40,334 bases of DNA. Source: Acidobacteriota bacterium. Lineage in GTDB: Bacteria > Acidobacteriota > Terriglobia > Bryobacterales > Bryobacteraceae. How positions within the stretch are numbered: the stretch's first letter is position 1; every line of letters begins with the position of its first letter. Shown in pieces: positions 15,875 through 25,147 of the stretch. The position numbers and the translations under genes were made by a program. The notes beneath the pieces were generated by a model. It worked only from the letters and a program-made list of their open reading frames with translations. It ran no database searches and was not told the origin of the DNA. Location of the stretch: positions 1-40,334 of the forward strand of contig QHXW01000156.1 of NCBI GenBank assembly GCA_003223115.1, read 5' to 3'.

Positions 15875-16654
15875 ATGGATGACAGCAGCGGGGCGCTGGC
15901 GAGCGAAATCGAATATCACGAGCGGCTGTACTCCGGCTTCGCCCAACTGCATTTTGCGAAGGCGGCGGTTCGCGCCTTGCGCGCCCACATGGTCGAACGG
16001 ATCGTCCGGATGACGGGCGTTCCGGCGACGGCGCGTGCGCTCAGCATCGGCTGCGGGATCGGAGACACCGAACTGCTCCTGGCCCCACTGATATCGGAAC
16101 TGGTGGGCGTCGACGCGTCTCCGTCAGCCATCCGCCAGGCGCGTGCCGATGCAGCTAAAGCCGGACGGAGTCATCTCCACTACATCGAAGGCACGCTCGA
16201 GGCTCAAGAGCTGAAGCCCGCATCATTCGATCTGATCATCGCCATTTTTTTTCTGCACCACCTGCCCGATGACGTGCTCCAGACGATGCCCGGACGGATG
16301 ATGCAGCTCCTGAAACCTGGCGGATGCTTTTACGCGCTCGATCCGAGCCGATACCGGCTTTCGGGCGCAATTGGGTCGCTCCTGTTCCCCAAGTTGATGC
16401 GCAAGTATCAATCACCGGGCGAGCGGCAGTTGCGGCCGCGGGACACCGCAGATCTGTTTACGCAAGCCGGCTTTGAGTGCCGTTTGGAGTACTACGACTT
16501 CGCATCCTCGCCACTGGCCGGTCTGTTTCCAGCCTGGGCGTTGGGGTATCGGGCCGCGCGACGCGTGGACAATTGGATTGTGCGTATGCCTTTGCTGAGA
16601 CGGATGGGAAGTAACTTCGAAATTATTGCGCGCAAACCTCTGCGGCAGTCGTGA
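15875..16654 (+). CDS. Class I SAM-dependent methyltransferase
   Basis: 259 residues. Motif I ALSIGCGIGDTELLL (around residues 53-67), the acidic end of strand two VGVDAS, and the motif-IV-like region FDLIIAIFFLHHLPDD identify a Rossmann-fold methyltransferase of the UbiE/small-molecule type. The C-terminal ~80 residues (basic, hydrophobic) may contact membrane or lipid. It begins 15 bases after the response regulator and ends 32 bases inside the convergent nicotinamidase gene. Substrate unknown; its link with the signalling genes is positional only. Confidence 0.85.
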   Translation: MDDSSGALASEIEYHERLYSGFAQLHFAKAAVRALRAHMVERIVRMTGVPATARALSIGCGIGDTELLLAPLISELVGVDASPSAIRQARADAAKAGRSHLHYIEGTLEAQELKPASFDLIIAIFFLHHLPDDVLQTMPGRMMQLLKPGGCFYALDPSRYRLSGAIGSLLFPKLMRKYQSPGERQLRPRDTADLFTQAGFECRLEYYDFASSPLAGLFPAWALGYRAARRVDNWIVRMPLLRRMGSNFEIIARKPLRQS

Positions 16655-17207
16655 GTCTGGCGCCGGCTCCGGTGCACTCCGTGATTGTCTGGCCGGAATC
16701 CGCAGCGCGCAGCGTCTGGATGGCATCGGTGATCAGGTTCACCGGCTTGCCGGTCTTCAGCAGGGCCAGCGCGGCCAGGCGCACGCAATATTCAGTCACG
16801 ACACCGTAGACGAAATACGCGTCAGCCTTCAAATGTTCGAGCAGACGCGAAAAATGGGGATTGGTTGTGAGGTCCAATTGGTTCTTCTGGAGAATGATCT
16901 GCCCGGCGCCTTCAACGGGGAAGCTGCCAGGAGCGGCCGGAATGACGATGCGCTTCCCGAGCAGCAGATCGGACGGCTTCTGCTGGCCGACGGTGCCGAG
17001 CACGCAATGAGCCGGCCATTGACGGAACTCCGGATCGTCCTCCGCGTGCGCACAGGTGGTAGAGATCAGGGGGATGCCGTGAGCGGCCGCGTAGTGGTTC
17101 AAGCGGGAGAGCGCCGGCATCAAAGTCTCGGCGCCAGGAACATACAGGGCTCCGGCAGGAAAAAGGAAATCGATTTGGGTATCGATGTCGAAGAAAACTG
17201 TCCTCAC
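16623..17207 (-). CDS. pncA: Nicotinamidase / isochorismatase-family hydrolase
   Basis: 194 residues, GTG start overlapping the upstream gene's TGA (GTGA). FFDIDTQIDF holds the catalytic aspartate, the KNQLDL lysine is in place, and YGVVTEYCVRLAAL carries the nucleophilic cysteine. WPAHCVLGT matches the metal-site region of nicotinamidases. The metal-binding D-x-H appears altered (CAHAEDD), so assignment inside the superfamily rests partly on context: nicotinate phosphoribosyltransferase precedes it. Together they convert nicotinamide to nicotinate and then to the mononucleotide. The gene overlaps the methyltransferase end by 32 bases on the opposite strand. Confidence 0.82.
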   Translation of the reverse strand: MRTVFFDIDTQIDFLFPAGALYVPGAETLMPALSRLNHYAAAHGIPLISTTCAHAEDDPEFRQWPAHCVLGTVGQQKPSDLLLGKRIVIPAAPGSFPVEGAGQIILQKNQLDLTTNPHFSRLLEHLKADAYFVYGVVTEYCVRLAALALLKTGKPVNLITDAIQTLRAADSGQTITECTGAGARLTTAAEVCAQ

Positions 17208-18517
17208 GCGAGGTTCCTCCGCGTCCGCTCGATCAAGGCTTGAAGATCGGAGCTGACCTCGACTGGATAGTCATCTTGCGTTTCGAGGCTGCGCAACGAG
17301 GCCGGCAATTTAGCCAGAGACTCGGCGGCACGGTCTTTGGCGGACTTCACATCCGACAGCGGCTCGACGAGATTGCCGCCCAAAATCACCGGGCGCAGCA
17401 GCGCTTCCGACCCCACGCAGCATTCTCCCGACCGGCCCAGCACGTCGTGGCCGGATAAGCGAAAGATTTGCTTCGCGCCGGGCAAGGTTTCCTTTTGCTC
17501 GCTGAATTTGGCGGTGAATCGCTTGATGCCGCAGATGTCCAACTCGACCAGTTTATAGACCGTGCCCATCGAGGGAGCGTCGGCGGAAGTGGCGATCTCG
17601 GTACCCACGCCGAAAGCGTCCACTGGCGCGCCCGCGGACACAATCTCGCGGATCTTGTATTCATCCAGATCGCCGCTCGCCATGATTTTCACATCGCGCA
17701 GTCCGGCTTCATCGAGGATGGCTCGCACCTGTTTCGACAGCGTCACCGCATCCCCGCTATCGAGGCGCACTCCCCAAAGCGGCCTGCCCAACTGCGCTGT
17801 TCGCCGCGCGCCCTCGATGGTGTTGTAGGTATCGATAAGCTGCACAGTTTGGGGACCGAGCAATTTCTGAAGGTGCTTGAAGGATTCCAGCTCCGTGTTA
17901 AAAGACAGCACCCAGGAGTGCCCCGCGGTGCCAAATACCGGAATGCCGTAACGCATCCCCGCGAGAGTATTGCTGGTGCCGATGCAGCCTCCGACGTACG
18001 CAGCACGCGCGGCGAGCACTCCAGCCTCGGGCGTATGCGCACGGCGGGTGCCGAATTCCACAACGTCGCGTCCCCCGGCAGCCGCCACGGTTCGCGCCGC
18101 CTTGCTCGCCACCAATGACGGAAACGTGAGAGCGGAAAGCAGGTAGGTTTCCGGGATCTGCGCTTCGATGATGGGGGCTCGTAGCGTGAGCATGGGCTCG
18201 CCGGCGAAGAGCGGAGTTCCGTCGGCAACCGCGAACAGATCTCCGGTGAAACGGAAATCGCGCAGGTAATCGAAAAAGGCCCGCGATACGCGAGCGAACT
18301 GCTGAAGACCGCGCAGATAGTCGATCTCGTCCGCACTGAAGCGGACATTGAGCAGGTAATCCACGCACTGCTCCATGCCGGCCGCGATAATGAAGTTCCT
18401 GTTCTTCGGCAAGCGCCGGATGGAAAGTTCGAAGACAGCTTTTTGATTGGCTTTTCCGGCTTCAAAATAGCCAGCCGCCATGGTGAGTTCGTAAAGATCG
18501 GTGAGGAGACCGTTCAA
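17204..18517 (-). CDS. pncB: Nicotinate phosphoribosyltransferase
   Basis: 437 residues. Starts MNGLLTDLYELTMAAGYF, the conserved opening of the bacterial enzyme. Further signatures: the GTSNTLAGMRYGIPVFGT region with the following A-G-H (phosphorylated histidine candidate), GVRLDSGD and ASGDLDEYKI of the phosphoribosyl pocket, and GVGTEIATS. Reaction: nicotinate plus PRPP and ATP gives nicotinate mononucleotide, the salvage entry to NAD. The TGA overlaps the GTG of the nicotinamidase gene. Confidence 0.95.
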   Translation of the reverse strand: MNGLLTDLYELTMAAGYFEAGKANQKAVFELSIRRLPKNRNFIIAAGMEQCVDYLLNVRFSADEIDYLRGLQQFARVSRAFFDYLRDFRFTGDLFAVADGTPLFAGEPMLTLRAPIIEAQIPETYLLSALTFPSLVASKAARTVAAAGGRDVVEFGTRRAHTPEAGVLAARAAYVGGCIGTSNTLAGMRYGIPVFGTAGHSWVLSFNTELESFKHLQKLLGPQTVQLIDTYNTIEGARRTAQLGRPLWGVRLDSGDAVTLSKQVRAILDEAGLRDVKIMASGDLDEYKIREIVSAGAPVDAFGVGTEIATSADAPSMGTVYKLVELDICGIKRFTAKFSEQKETLPGAKQIFRLSGHDVLGRSGECCVGSEALLRPVILGGNLVEPLSDVKSAKDRAAESLAKLPASLRSLETQDDYPVEVSSDLQALIERTRRNLA

Positions 18518-18598
18518 GTTAGTGACTCAGTCGTGCGTGCCTGTGCGTTCCTGCCATTTTGATTGCTGAGGAGCAGAGGCCTGACGGCCCTGTGCCAC

Positions 18599-19936
18599 TT
18601 ACTTTTTACCACTTTTTGGGGGCTGGAATTCCTTGACCTCACCGGCCGCTTTTTGGAGATCCTCGATGGGTTTGGCGTCCAATTCGTAGACCGTGGGTTC
18701 GTTCTCGCGCCTGGCGAAGTACTTGTCGCCCTGCTTCCAAAAAGAGACTTTTTCCACGCGCTTGCCATCATTCGAGGTCACGGTGGCATCGAAGATGGAC
18801 ACGCCGTTGCCCGCGTCGAGAAACTTGGTCGAGGTCAGATCTCGCATTTTGTCGATCAGGTTCTGAACACTGGGCCCATCCATTTGTCTGGAGCCGGACA
18901 TCCATTTATCGCCGGACTTCTGATAAGTCGCCTGCGCCATGCCGTTGCGTATCTCGAGTTTGCCGGGATCATTCCAGCCGAAGTCCAACAGTTTCTTGTT
19001 GCGGAAATCGTCCAGAGCCTTGTCCAGGCCGTCGCCCAAATCGTTCCCGGCCTTGAAGAAGCCCTCCAGGACAGAGCTCTTGGCCCAATAGTTCTTGTCT
19101 TTATCCTTATGAACCTCGAGCTGCTGCGTGCCGCGGGCATCACTCACAGACGCGACTGCCACGCGGGTACCTGAAGCGAAACCTGCCGCGGCTTTTTTCG
19201 CAGCGTCCGCGTCCGAAGACGAAACATCCATCTTGGCGTCTTTCAGTTTCCGCACCAGCTCGTCCACCTGCAGGCCATCAGCTCGCAGCGGCTTCGGTTT
19301 CAGGATCTGCCACTCGTTCTGATTGTTCTTTCCGAACTCGATGGTGGGACCTTTGGCCGTCAGGTCTACGCGGGTGAGCTTGTCGGAATCGAAGGTAAGT
19401 AGCCGCTTGTCGCGAAGGTCGTTTGAAGTCTTGTCCAGGCTCGATTTGATGTAGCTCGCCACAATGAAAATACGCGGATCGTTGTCCAGCCTGGCAAAGA
19501 CACCCGCGCCAGTGGGTGTCTCGTCGCCCAACAGCAGGGTTGCAGCTTTGCCGTCTTTCTGCGTGATCTTGACCTCCTGGCTGGGCGCATTGAGCCCGTA
19601 CTGCGAGAGGTCGCCGGCTTTGTCCTCGATCAGCCGGTCTGAAGTGAGAGAAGACAGCGACGAAACCAGCGAACCTACGGAATCCTGATCGGCCGGCAGC
19701 GGCTTCGGCTGCATGATCTGCCACTTACCTTCGATCTTCATAACGTCGGTCGACTCACCGCTCTTTTTTTTCAGAGCGATTTCTTTGAACTGGTCGCTGG
19801 GGATGTTCAGAATCTTGGGAGGTGCATCCGCGGGCGGTTTATTGACGTCCGTCTTTTCTTTCTTGTTCGACCAGTAAGCGGCGCCCCCGAGGGCCGCCAG
19901 CAGAGCGACAGCGACAAGCAGACCCCGGAATTTCAT
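18599..19936 (-). CDS. DUF4340 domain protein of the Gld-like ABC cluster
   Basis: 445 residues. One N-terminal membrane segment (residues 4-23, MKFRGLLVAVALLAALGGAA) is followed by a long extracytoplasmic region made of repeated beta-rich modules with Lys/Asp-rich loops, the DUF4340 pattern. DUF4340 proteins regularly follow GldG-like genes, as here with only three bases between them. They probably act as extracytoplasmic partners of the exporter; biochemical function is unknown. Confidence 0.85.
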   Translation of the reverse strand: MKFRGLLVAVALLAALGGAAYWSNKKEKTDVNKPPADAPPKILNIPSDQFKEIALKKKSGESTDVMKIEGKWQIMQPKPLPADQDSVGSLVSSLSSLTSDRLIEDKAGDLSQYGLNAPSQEVKITQKDGKAATLLLGDETPTGAGVFARLDNDPRIFIVASYIKSSLDKTSNDLRDKRLLTFDSDKLTRVDLTAKGPTIEFGKNNQNEWQILKPKPLRADGLQVDELVRKLKDAKMDVSSSDADAAKKAAAGFASGTRVAVASVSDARGTQQLEVHKDKDKNYWAKSSVLEGFFKAGNDLGDGLDKALDDFRNKKLLDFGWNDPGKLEIRNGMAQATYQKSGDKWMSGSRQMDGPSVQNLIDKMRDLTSTKFLDAGNGVSIFDATVTSNDGKRVEKVSFWKQGDKYFARRENEPTVYELDAKPIEDLQKAAGEVKEFQPPKSGKK

Positions 19937-19939
19937 GCA

Positions 19940-21388
19940 CTACCTCCTGCGCCACCAGACCGCGAATCCTGAGGCAATGACGATCAGAGGCAGAAACACC
20001 ATGCTGGTGTAAAACAGCAGCCGCACCTGCCGGCCGCTCATGTTCAGGCGGCGGTCCTCAGGCTCCTTGGGGCGAATGGCGATGAGGTCTTCATCCGAAC
20101 TCAGCCAGTTCATCATGTTGAGGAACAGATCTTTGTTCGCCTGGAACCGGATGACGTTGTTGTCGATCCAGTTGGAAGTGCCCACCACCACGAAGCGGCC
20201 TTCCTTGCTCTTGTCGCCCGACGTGTTGTACGTTCCGGCGGCCGCGAGAGTCAACGGCCCTTTCTTATCTTTCTTCGTATCAATGCGGATCTCGGGCGTA
20301 TTGATCCGGCTGGTGGCATAGCTGTTCGCCGAAGTCGACAGCAGCTTCTCTGCCGTCCCCTTCTCGGGGCTCTTTACCTCCAGCGTGCGCACCAGCGGGA
20401 ATGCGGTAGCGACCTCTTTCAGATCCTTCACGATGGGTTGCGAGGTTTCGTAGTTCGTCACCAGCGGGACTTCCGGACCCACCCCGAAGACCTGACCGAT
20501 TCCGCTGGTATCGAGCGCCAGATCCTTGTTCAGCGTCACGCCCCAGCCTTCGATCGCCTTGGCCAGCGTGGGGCTGCCCGAATAATCATCACGGCCGAGT
20601 TTCAAAGGTGGATCGACCATAAACAGTGCGCGCCCGCCCACCTCGACATAACCTTTGATGGCATCCACTGCGGGTTGCGCGTAGTCGTACTTCGGCCCGG
20701 CTACAACCAGCACCGTGCAGTCCTTCGGGACCTCCGGTTTCATGGCGTTCGCGGGCAACTGGGCGGGCTCGCCGATCTTGGCGCTTTGGATGGGTGTAGC
20801 AGACGCCGGAGTCAGAGTAATGGCACGGGTCTTGTAGTTGTTCTTCTCGAGCAGGTCTTTGACCGCGGAATAGCCGCTGCGCTCGCTATCGTCAATGCGA
20901 TGTTCGCCGCTGCCGCTGACGAAGCAGGCATTGCGCACGCCGCTCTTGAGCGAACGGATCAGAGCACCAGTGATGTCCTCTTCTGACAAGGTCTTGGCTT
21001 CTTCCTTGCGCAGCCCGCTATCGATGAAGATGGTGCCGTAACTGCGAACGCCCGCGCTCTTGGCAAGCTGCGGCTTTTTGTCCGGATCAACGTAGGTCAC
21101 GTGGAACTTGGAAGACAGGCTGTCGTACCGGTCCAGCAGGTCCTTGGCTCTCGGAAACTCCCGCGCTTTATCAAAGTACGTCACGTTGACGTCGCGCTGC
21201 AGCCCTTTCACCACTTTGATGGTCTGATCTGAAAGGCTGAAGCGTTTGTTCGCGGTCGAATCGTAAGACGTATTGTGGCGATTAGCCAGCCAGTTGGTGG
21301 CGCCCAGAACGGCGAGAATCACAACCAGATAAGTCACAACGTAGGCGCCGTACCTGGTCTGCCTTGTTTTAATCCAGTCCGATTGCAT
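19940..21388 (-). CDS. GldG-like ABC transporter auxiliary membrane protein
   Basis: 482 residues with a membrane segment at residues 15-35 and another at the end (LLFYTSMVFLPLIVIASG, then WWRRR). Between them is a large extracytoplasmic domain that begins YDSTANKRFSLSDQT, typical of GldG/ABC-auxiliary proteins; the ThDP-like fold with VLVVAGPKYDYAQPAVDAI fits. It directly abuts the permease gene with no gap. In Bacteroidetes, GldA/F/G form an ABC system needed for gliding; relatives in Acidobacteria have unproven function. Confidence 0.88.
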   Translation of the reverse strand: MQSDWIKTRQTRYGAYVVTYLVVILAVLGATNWLANRHNTSYDSTANKRFSLSDQTIKVVKGLQRDVNVTYFDKAREFPRAKDLLDRYDSLSSKFHVTYVDPDKKPQLAKSAGVRSYGTIFIDSGLRKEEAKTLSEEDITGALIRSLKSGVRNACFVSGSGEHRIDDSERSGYSAVKDLLEKNNYKTRAITLTPASATPIQSAKIGEPAQLPANAMKPEVPKDCTVLVVAGPKYDYAQPAVDAIKGYVEVGGRALFMVDPPLKLGRDDYSGSPTLAKAIEGWGVTLNKDLALDTSGIGQVFGVGPEVPLVTNYETSQPIVKDLKEVATAFPLVRTLEVKSPEKGTAEKLLSTSANSYATSRINTPEIRIDTKKDKKGPLTLAAAGTYNTSGDKSKEGRFVVVGTSNWIDNNVIRFQANKDLFLNMMNWLSSDEDLIAIRPKEPEDRRLNMSGRQVRLLFYTSMVFLPLIVIASGFAVWWRRR

Positions 21389-22156
21389 TTACGCCCTCCA
21401 CCGCAGTGATTCCACCGATCTGGCGGTAAGGAAAAGTCCGAAGAAAATCATGGAGCAGTAGAAAACAATATCCTTGGAATCGAGCACGCCTTTCGAAAAC
21501 GGGTCGAAGTGCGTCACCACAGAAAGATAAGCGATTACTTTGGCCCAGGCGGATTGATCGTAGGCGCTGACCCAGTCCAACACCCACAACATCAGGCACA
21601 CGGCGAAGGTGGCGCCGCCGGCGATGATCTGATTTTTCGTCATCGTGGAGATAAAAATTCCGATCGCCAGCAGGCAGCCGCCTTGCAGCAGCAGGCCGAA
21701 AAATCCCACCAGAATCGGCTTCCAATCCGGATGCCCAAAGGCGAAGAGGATGGAAATGTTCAGCGCCGCGATGCCGATGATGCAGAGGTAAAGCACGAGG
21801 GCCGCCAGCCACTTGCCCAGGATAATTTCCAGGTCGCGAACCGGCGAAGTCATCAGCAGCTCGATGGTTCCGGAGCGCTTCTCCTCGGCATAGAGCCGCA
21901 TAGTAATCATAGGAATCAGGAACAGGCCGATCACGCTGGCATTGGTCAGCAGCGGACGGATCACCCACTCATTCACATCGATGGGAGCACCGCCGCCGCG
22001 CATCTGCGCGAACATCGTCTGCTCGAGATAGAACCGGAGCGCGCTGTAAAAAAAGAATCCGAAGATGACGGCAAAGATGGCCAGCAACAGGTAGGCGATG
22101 GGCGAAGTGAAGTAACTGTTCAGCTCTTTCTTGAAGATGACGATGACGTTCCTCAT
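21389..22156 (-). CDS. ABC-2 type transporter permease, GldF-like
   Basis: 255 residues with about six membrane segments. The start MRNVIVIFKKELNSYFTSPIAYLLL with the motif F-x-S-P-I-A-Y is characteristic of the GldF/NosY-like permeases that pair with a GldA-like ATPase. The segment RLYAEEKRSGTIELLMTSPV is the coupling helix conserved in ABC-2 permeases. Abuts the GldG-like gene and starts two bases after the ATPase gene. Exported cargo unknown. Confidence 0.9.
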   Translation of the reverse strand: MRNVIVIFKKELNSYFTSPIAYLLLAIFAVIFGFFFYSALRFYLEQTMFAQMRGGGAPIDVNEWVIRPLLTNASVIGLFLIPMITMRLYAEEKRSGTIELLMTSPVRDLEIILGKWLAALVLYLCIIGIAALNISILFAFGHPDWKPILVGFFGLLLQGGCLLAIGIFISTMTKNQIIAGGATFAVCLMLWVLDWVSAYDQSAWAKVIAYLSVVTHFDPFSKGVLDSKDIVFYCSMIFFGLFLTARSVESLRWRA

Positions 22157-22158
22157 CT

Positions 22159-23154
22159 CTACGCCTTGACCTCGACTTTCTTTTCCACGAGTTCGGCCTT
22201 GCCGCTCTTTTCGGCCGCCGTCAACTGCAGGAAGATGTCTTCGAGGCTGATGCCCACCGGCCGCAGTTCATTCAGATCCCAGCCGGAGCTGACAATGGCA
22301 CGAGCGACATCTGCCCGGACGGAGCGGCCCTGCAGACTTTCAATCTCGAAAACGCAATGGTTGTCCTTGGTATCCTTGAGAACCACCCGGCTCACGCCGG
22401 CCACCTGTTCGAGCCGTTGGCGCACCGCGGCCTGGTCTAGATTGCCATTGCTCGCGGCAATTTCGACCGCTACCGATTCGGACCCGCGCAAACGATTGGT
22501 CAGATTGACCACCGTATCCTCCGCCACCAGTTTGCCCTGGTTGATGATAATGACGCGCTCGCACGAGTGCTCGACTTCAGAAAGAATGTGGGTGCTCAGG
22601 ATGATGGTGTGATCCCCCGCCAGGCTGCGGATCAACTCGCGAGTTTCGATAATCTGTTTGGGGTCGAGTCCTGAAGTCGGCTCGTCCAGAATCAGAACAT
22701 CGGGATTGTGCAGGATGGCCTGCGCCAGCCCCACTCGCTGCCTGTACCCTTTCGAAAGCTTCCCAATCAGCTTGTTCTTGACGTCCAGAATGGCGCAGCG
22801 CTCGCAAACATCCAGTACGCGCTTGGCCAGGTCGGAAGAGGAGAGACCTTTCAGTCTGCCCACGAACGTCAGGTAATCCTGCACTTCCATGTCTGGATAG
22901 AGCGGAGGCGTTTCGGGAAGATAGCCAATATGCCTCTTCACCTCCAGCGCCTGCTCGAGGACGTCGAAACCGGATATTTTTGCGGTACCGGAGGTGGGAG
23001 GCAGGAAGCACGTCAGAACCCGCATGGTCGTGGTTTTTCCAGCGCCATTGGGCCCCAGAAAGCCGACGATCTGTCCCTTCTCCACCTCGAAGGAGATGTC
23101 ATCGACTGCCAGAGTACGGGCGTATCGCTTGCTTAGGCCTTCGACTTTAATCAT
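22159..23154 (-). CDS. ABC transporter ATP-binding protein, GldA-like
   Basis: 331 residues. Walker A GPNGAGKTT, Q-loop region LPETPPLYPDM, signature LSKGYRQRVGLAQ, Walker B VLILDEPTSGLD and a switch histidine in LSTHILSEVEH. After residue ~225 there is the C-terminal domain often found on ABC-2 exporter ATPases. It is the first gene of the operon with permease, GldG-like and DUF4340 proteins and energises them. A promoter lies about 90 bases upstream. Confidence 0.93.
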   Translation of the reverse strand: MIKVEGLSKRYARTLAVDDISFEVEKGQIVGFLGPNGAGKTTTMRVLTCFLPPTSGTAKISGFDVLEQALEVKRHIGYLPETPPLYPDMEVQDYLTFVGRLKGLSSSDLAKRVLDVCERCAILDVKNKLIGKLSKGYRQRVGLAQAILHNPDVLILDEPTSGLDPKQIIETRELIRSLAGDHTIILSTHILSEVEHSCERVIIINQGKLVAEDTVVNLTNRLRGSESVAVEIAASNGNLDQAAVRQRLEQVAGVSRVVLKDTKDNHCVFEIESLQGRSVRADVARAIVSSGWDLNELRPVGISLEDIFLQLTAAEKSGKAELVEKKVEVKA

Positions 23155-23249
23155 AGAGAACCACGAAACGACAAAGCGAACCTGCCATCAAACGAGGCAT
23201 CAGGAAGATGCCGGGTAGGCAATAGTCGCGGAAATAATCTTGAAATTTC

Positions 23250-23279
23250 ATGATAAGAAGGCGAGGCAAGCCTTGTCAA
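23250..23279 (-). promoter_or_regulatory. Sigma-70-type promoter of the Gld-like ABC operon
   Basis: Minus strand TTGACA (23274-23279), 18-base spacer, TATCAT (23250-23255). Perfect -35 and four of six -10 bases. Start near 23243 gives a leader of about 90 bases. Nothing else was seen in the gap 23155-23407. Confidence 0.55.
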
Positions 23280-23407
23280 ATGGCGGCAAGATCCAAGAAG
23301 CAGAAACGTTTACATTACTCGATGCCCGCGTGTATGAGATCTTTTGCCGCTCATCAACACTAGAACTGTAGTATCCCCTACACCTCACCATAGTTCTGGG
23401 TCGTTCA

Positions 23408-24660
23408 GTGGGATTGTGTCTGGTCCCGCTGGCCTTATGGATTTTGTTGAACGGCCTGGATGACCTGGTGTTTGGATCTTGCCTGCGTCCAGTACGGCTT
23501 CTGTGGGAATTGCGCCGCTTTCTAAAACCTGACAGCGAGCCAGGACCAAAAACGGTCCTCGATATCGGCGCCTGGACCGGCTGGTGCAGCTTCGCACTCG
23601 AGCGCCGTGGGGCGGATGTCACGGCGATCGACTGCGTCGAGTTCGAAGAATTCAGGGTGGCGCGCAAGTTGCTTGGCTTGCGGATTATCGAATCTTGGTT
23701 GTCGATGAGCTCTCACCCGACACCGTCGGTTTGTTCCATTACGTGCTGTGTTTAGAGTCTTCTACCACTTGAGACATCCGCTGCTCGGCCTCGAAAAAAT
23801 TTGCGCAGTGACTACGGATACAGTCTTCATCGAATCCGATGTTACCGGTGACGACGCCTGCTCGCTCGAGTTCTATGAGACCGACGAGCTGGGAGGCCAG
23901 ATCGACAACTGGTATGGCCCAAGCTTGAACTGCCTGCTCGCTATGTGCCGCTCTGCCGGTTTTGCTCGTGTCACTCTCGAGTATTCGAGCGGTGCTCGCG
24001 CCGGCGTTACGTGCCACCGCCGCTGGGAGCCGCTCTTAGACGAACCGTTCGCTCCCGCGCCCTGGATCAACTGTGCCGTCAACAACCGCACACAGGATAT
24101 TTATTTCCACAGAAACAAAGACGAGTACGTATGCCTTTACTTCAAGTCACCACAGCCATCCCGGACCAAACATCATGCTCCGCATCGAGATCGATGGCTT
24201 TGGTGTCCCCATTGCTGACGCTCACCGATCTGGGCCGCGAAGGGTGGCAGGCGACCTTCCGAGTTCCACCCGGCTTAGCGGTTGGCTCGCACGAGGTCCG
24301 TATGCGCACGCTTGCCAGCCCATTCGGCAACTCCTTCGATATTGTGATGCGAGATGCGCCCGAACCGCCTTCACGAGTGCGCGTGCAACCGGTGCCGCTG
24401 GACCAAGCCGCCGAACCACCGCCCGAAATCTACGAAGTCGAAGGCAGCATTACTGAGACCGCGGTCTTGCGCGGCTACCGGAACGAGCGCCTCTGCTGCT
24501 ACTTCCGCAGCGTTGCAGATAATCTCTCGGGTGATGAAATAATTCTGGAAGTTGATGAACTCGAACAGCCCGTCTTCTTCTTAACGAAAGGTCTTGGCAA
24601 ACTCTGTGGCGCGGAGAAGATCCTGATGAATACGTGCGCAAGCTGCGCGAGAACTGGTAG
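23408..24660 (+). pseudogene. Decayed SAM-dependent methyltransferase (DUF1698/CmoB-like) with C-terminal repeat domains
   Basis: A coherent protein can be read only by changing frame about five times. In order: TVLDIGAWTGWCSFALERR (SAM motif I), then ADYRILVVDELSPDTVG, then FYHLRHPLLGLEKICAVT and LEFYETDELGGQIDNWYG, then LRIEIDGFGVP, then LTDLGREGWQATFRVPPGL, and finally GEDPDEYVRKLRENW up to TAG at 24658-24660. These pieces follow the order expected for a CmoB-like methyltransferase. The C-terminal part seems to contain two copies of an Ig-like module (EYVCLYFKS... and ERLCCYFRS...). The first ~35 residues (LVPLALWILLNGLDD) look unlike a methyltransferase and recall the start of a glycosyltransferase, perhaps a mosaic. 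The last segment's TAG touches the GTG of the next pseudogene. Confidence 0.75.
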
Positions 24661-25082
24661 TGAGCAGAATTTTCTTCGACTCACATTTATTTATTTACTT
24701 GCTCGAAGACAGCGGAAAACAAGGAGAGAGTGGCGCACCTGGTCGAGCGTATTTCGAAGCGCCGGGATGAACTGCTCACCTCAACCCTGACGCTCGCAGA
24801 GGTCCTGGTGAAACCGCTCTCGGTCGGAGATATCGCCTGGGCCCAGCATTACGAGTGGCTGCTCGGCACTCCTGGCGTTTCGGTTCTTCCGTTTGACCGT
24901 GCGTGCGCCCGGATTTTTGCGCAGATCGGGCAGGACAGAACGATAGCGCCAGCGGACGCCATCCAGCTTTCGTGCGCCGCGGACGCCACATGCAGCCTGT
25001 TCACACGAACGATGACCGATTGAGCCGCAAGATCGTGCCCGGAATCGAGTTCATCACCTCAATGGAGCGGGCGTTCATCTAG
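24660..25082 (+). pseudogene. PIN-domain (VapC-like) toxin, two frameshifts
   Basis: From GTG 24660 the frame reads S-R-I-F-F-D-S-H-L-F-I-Y-L-L-E-D, a PIN domain start with its first acidic residue. A shift near 24725 is needed to continue into VAHLVERISKRRDELLTS, TLAEVLVKP (second acidic residue) and APADAIQLSCAA (third). A second shift near 25006 restores T-N-D-D-R-L-S-R-K-I-V-P-G, ending at TAG 25080-25082. Thus all parts of a ~140-residue VapC-like RNase are present but in three frames. No intact antitoxin gene lies upstream; the final residues before the GTG could be an antitoxin remnant. Confidence 0.78.
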
Positions 25083-25147
25083 AGAACCGGAGCCGGCTTC
25101 GGCGCTTTTCGTTCTACTGCGGTACACTCATACTTCTTCGCAAGACC

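Noticed and set aside
21509-22612. 367-residue plus-strand open frame
   Set aside because: It is antisense to the ABC permease and ATPase genes and contains no recognisable domain.
23408-25082. CRISPR array or tRNA cluster considered in the low-coding stretch
   Set aside because: No regularly spaced repeats or cloverleaf-like sequence was seen; the stretch is better explained by frameshifted genes.
25083-25147. GC-rich sequence agccggcttcggcgcttttc considered as a terminator
   Set aside because: The stem is short and imperfect and there is no clear T-run, so it was not listed.
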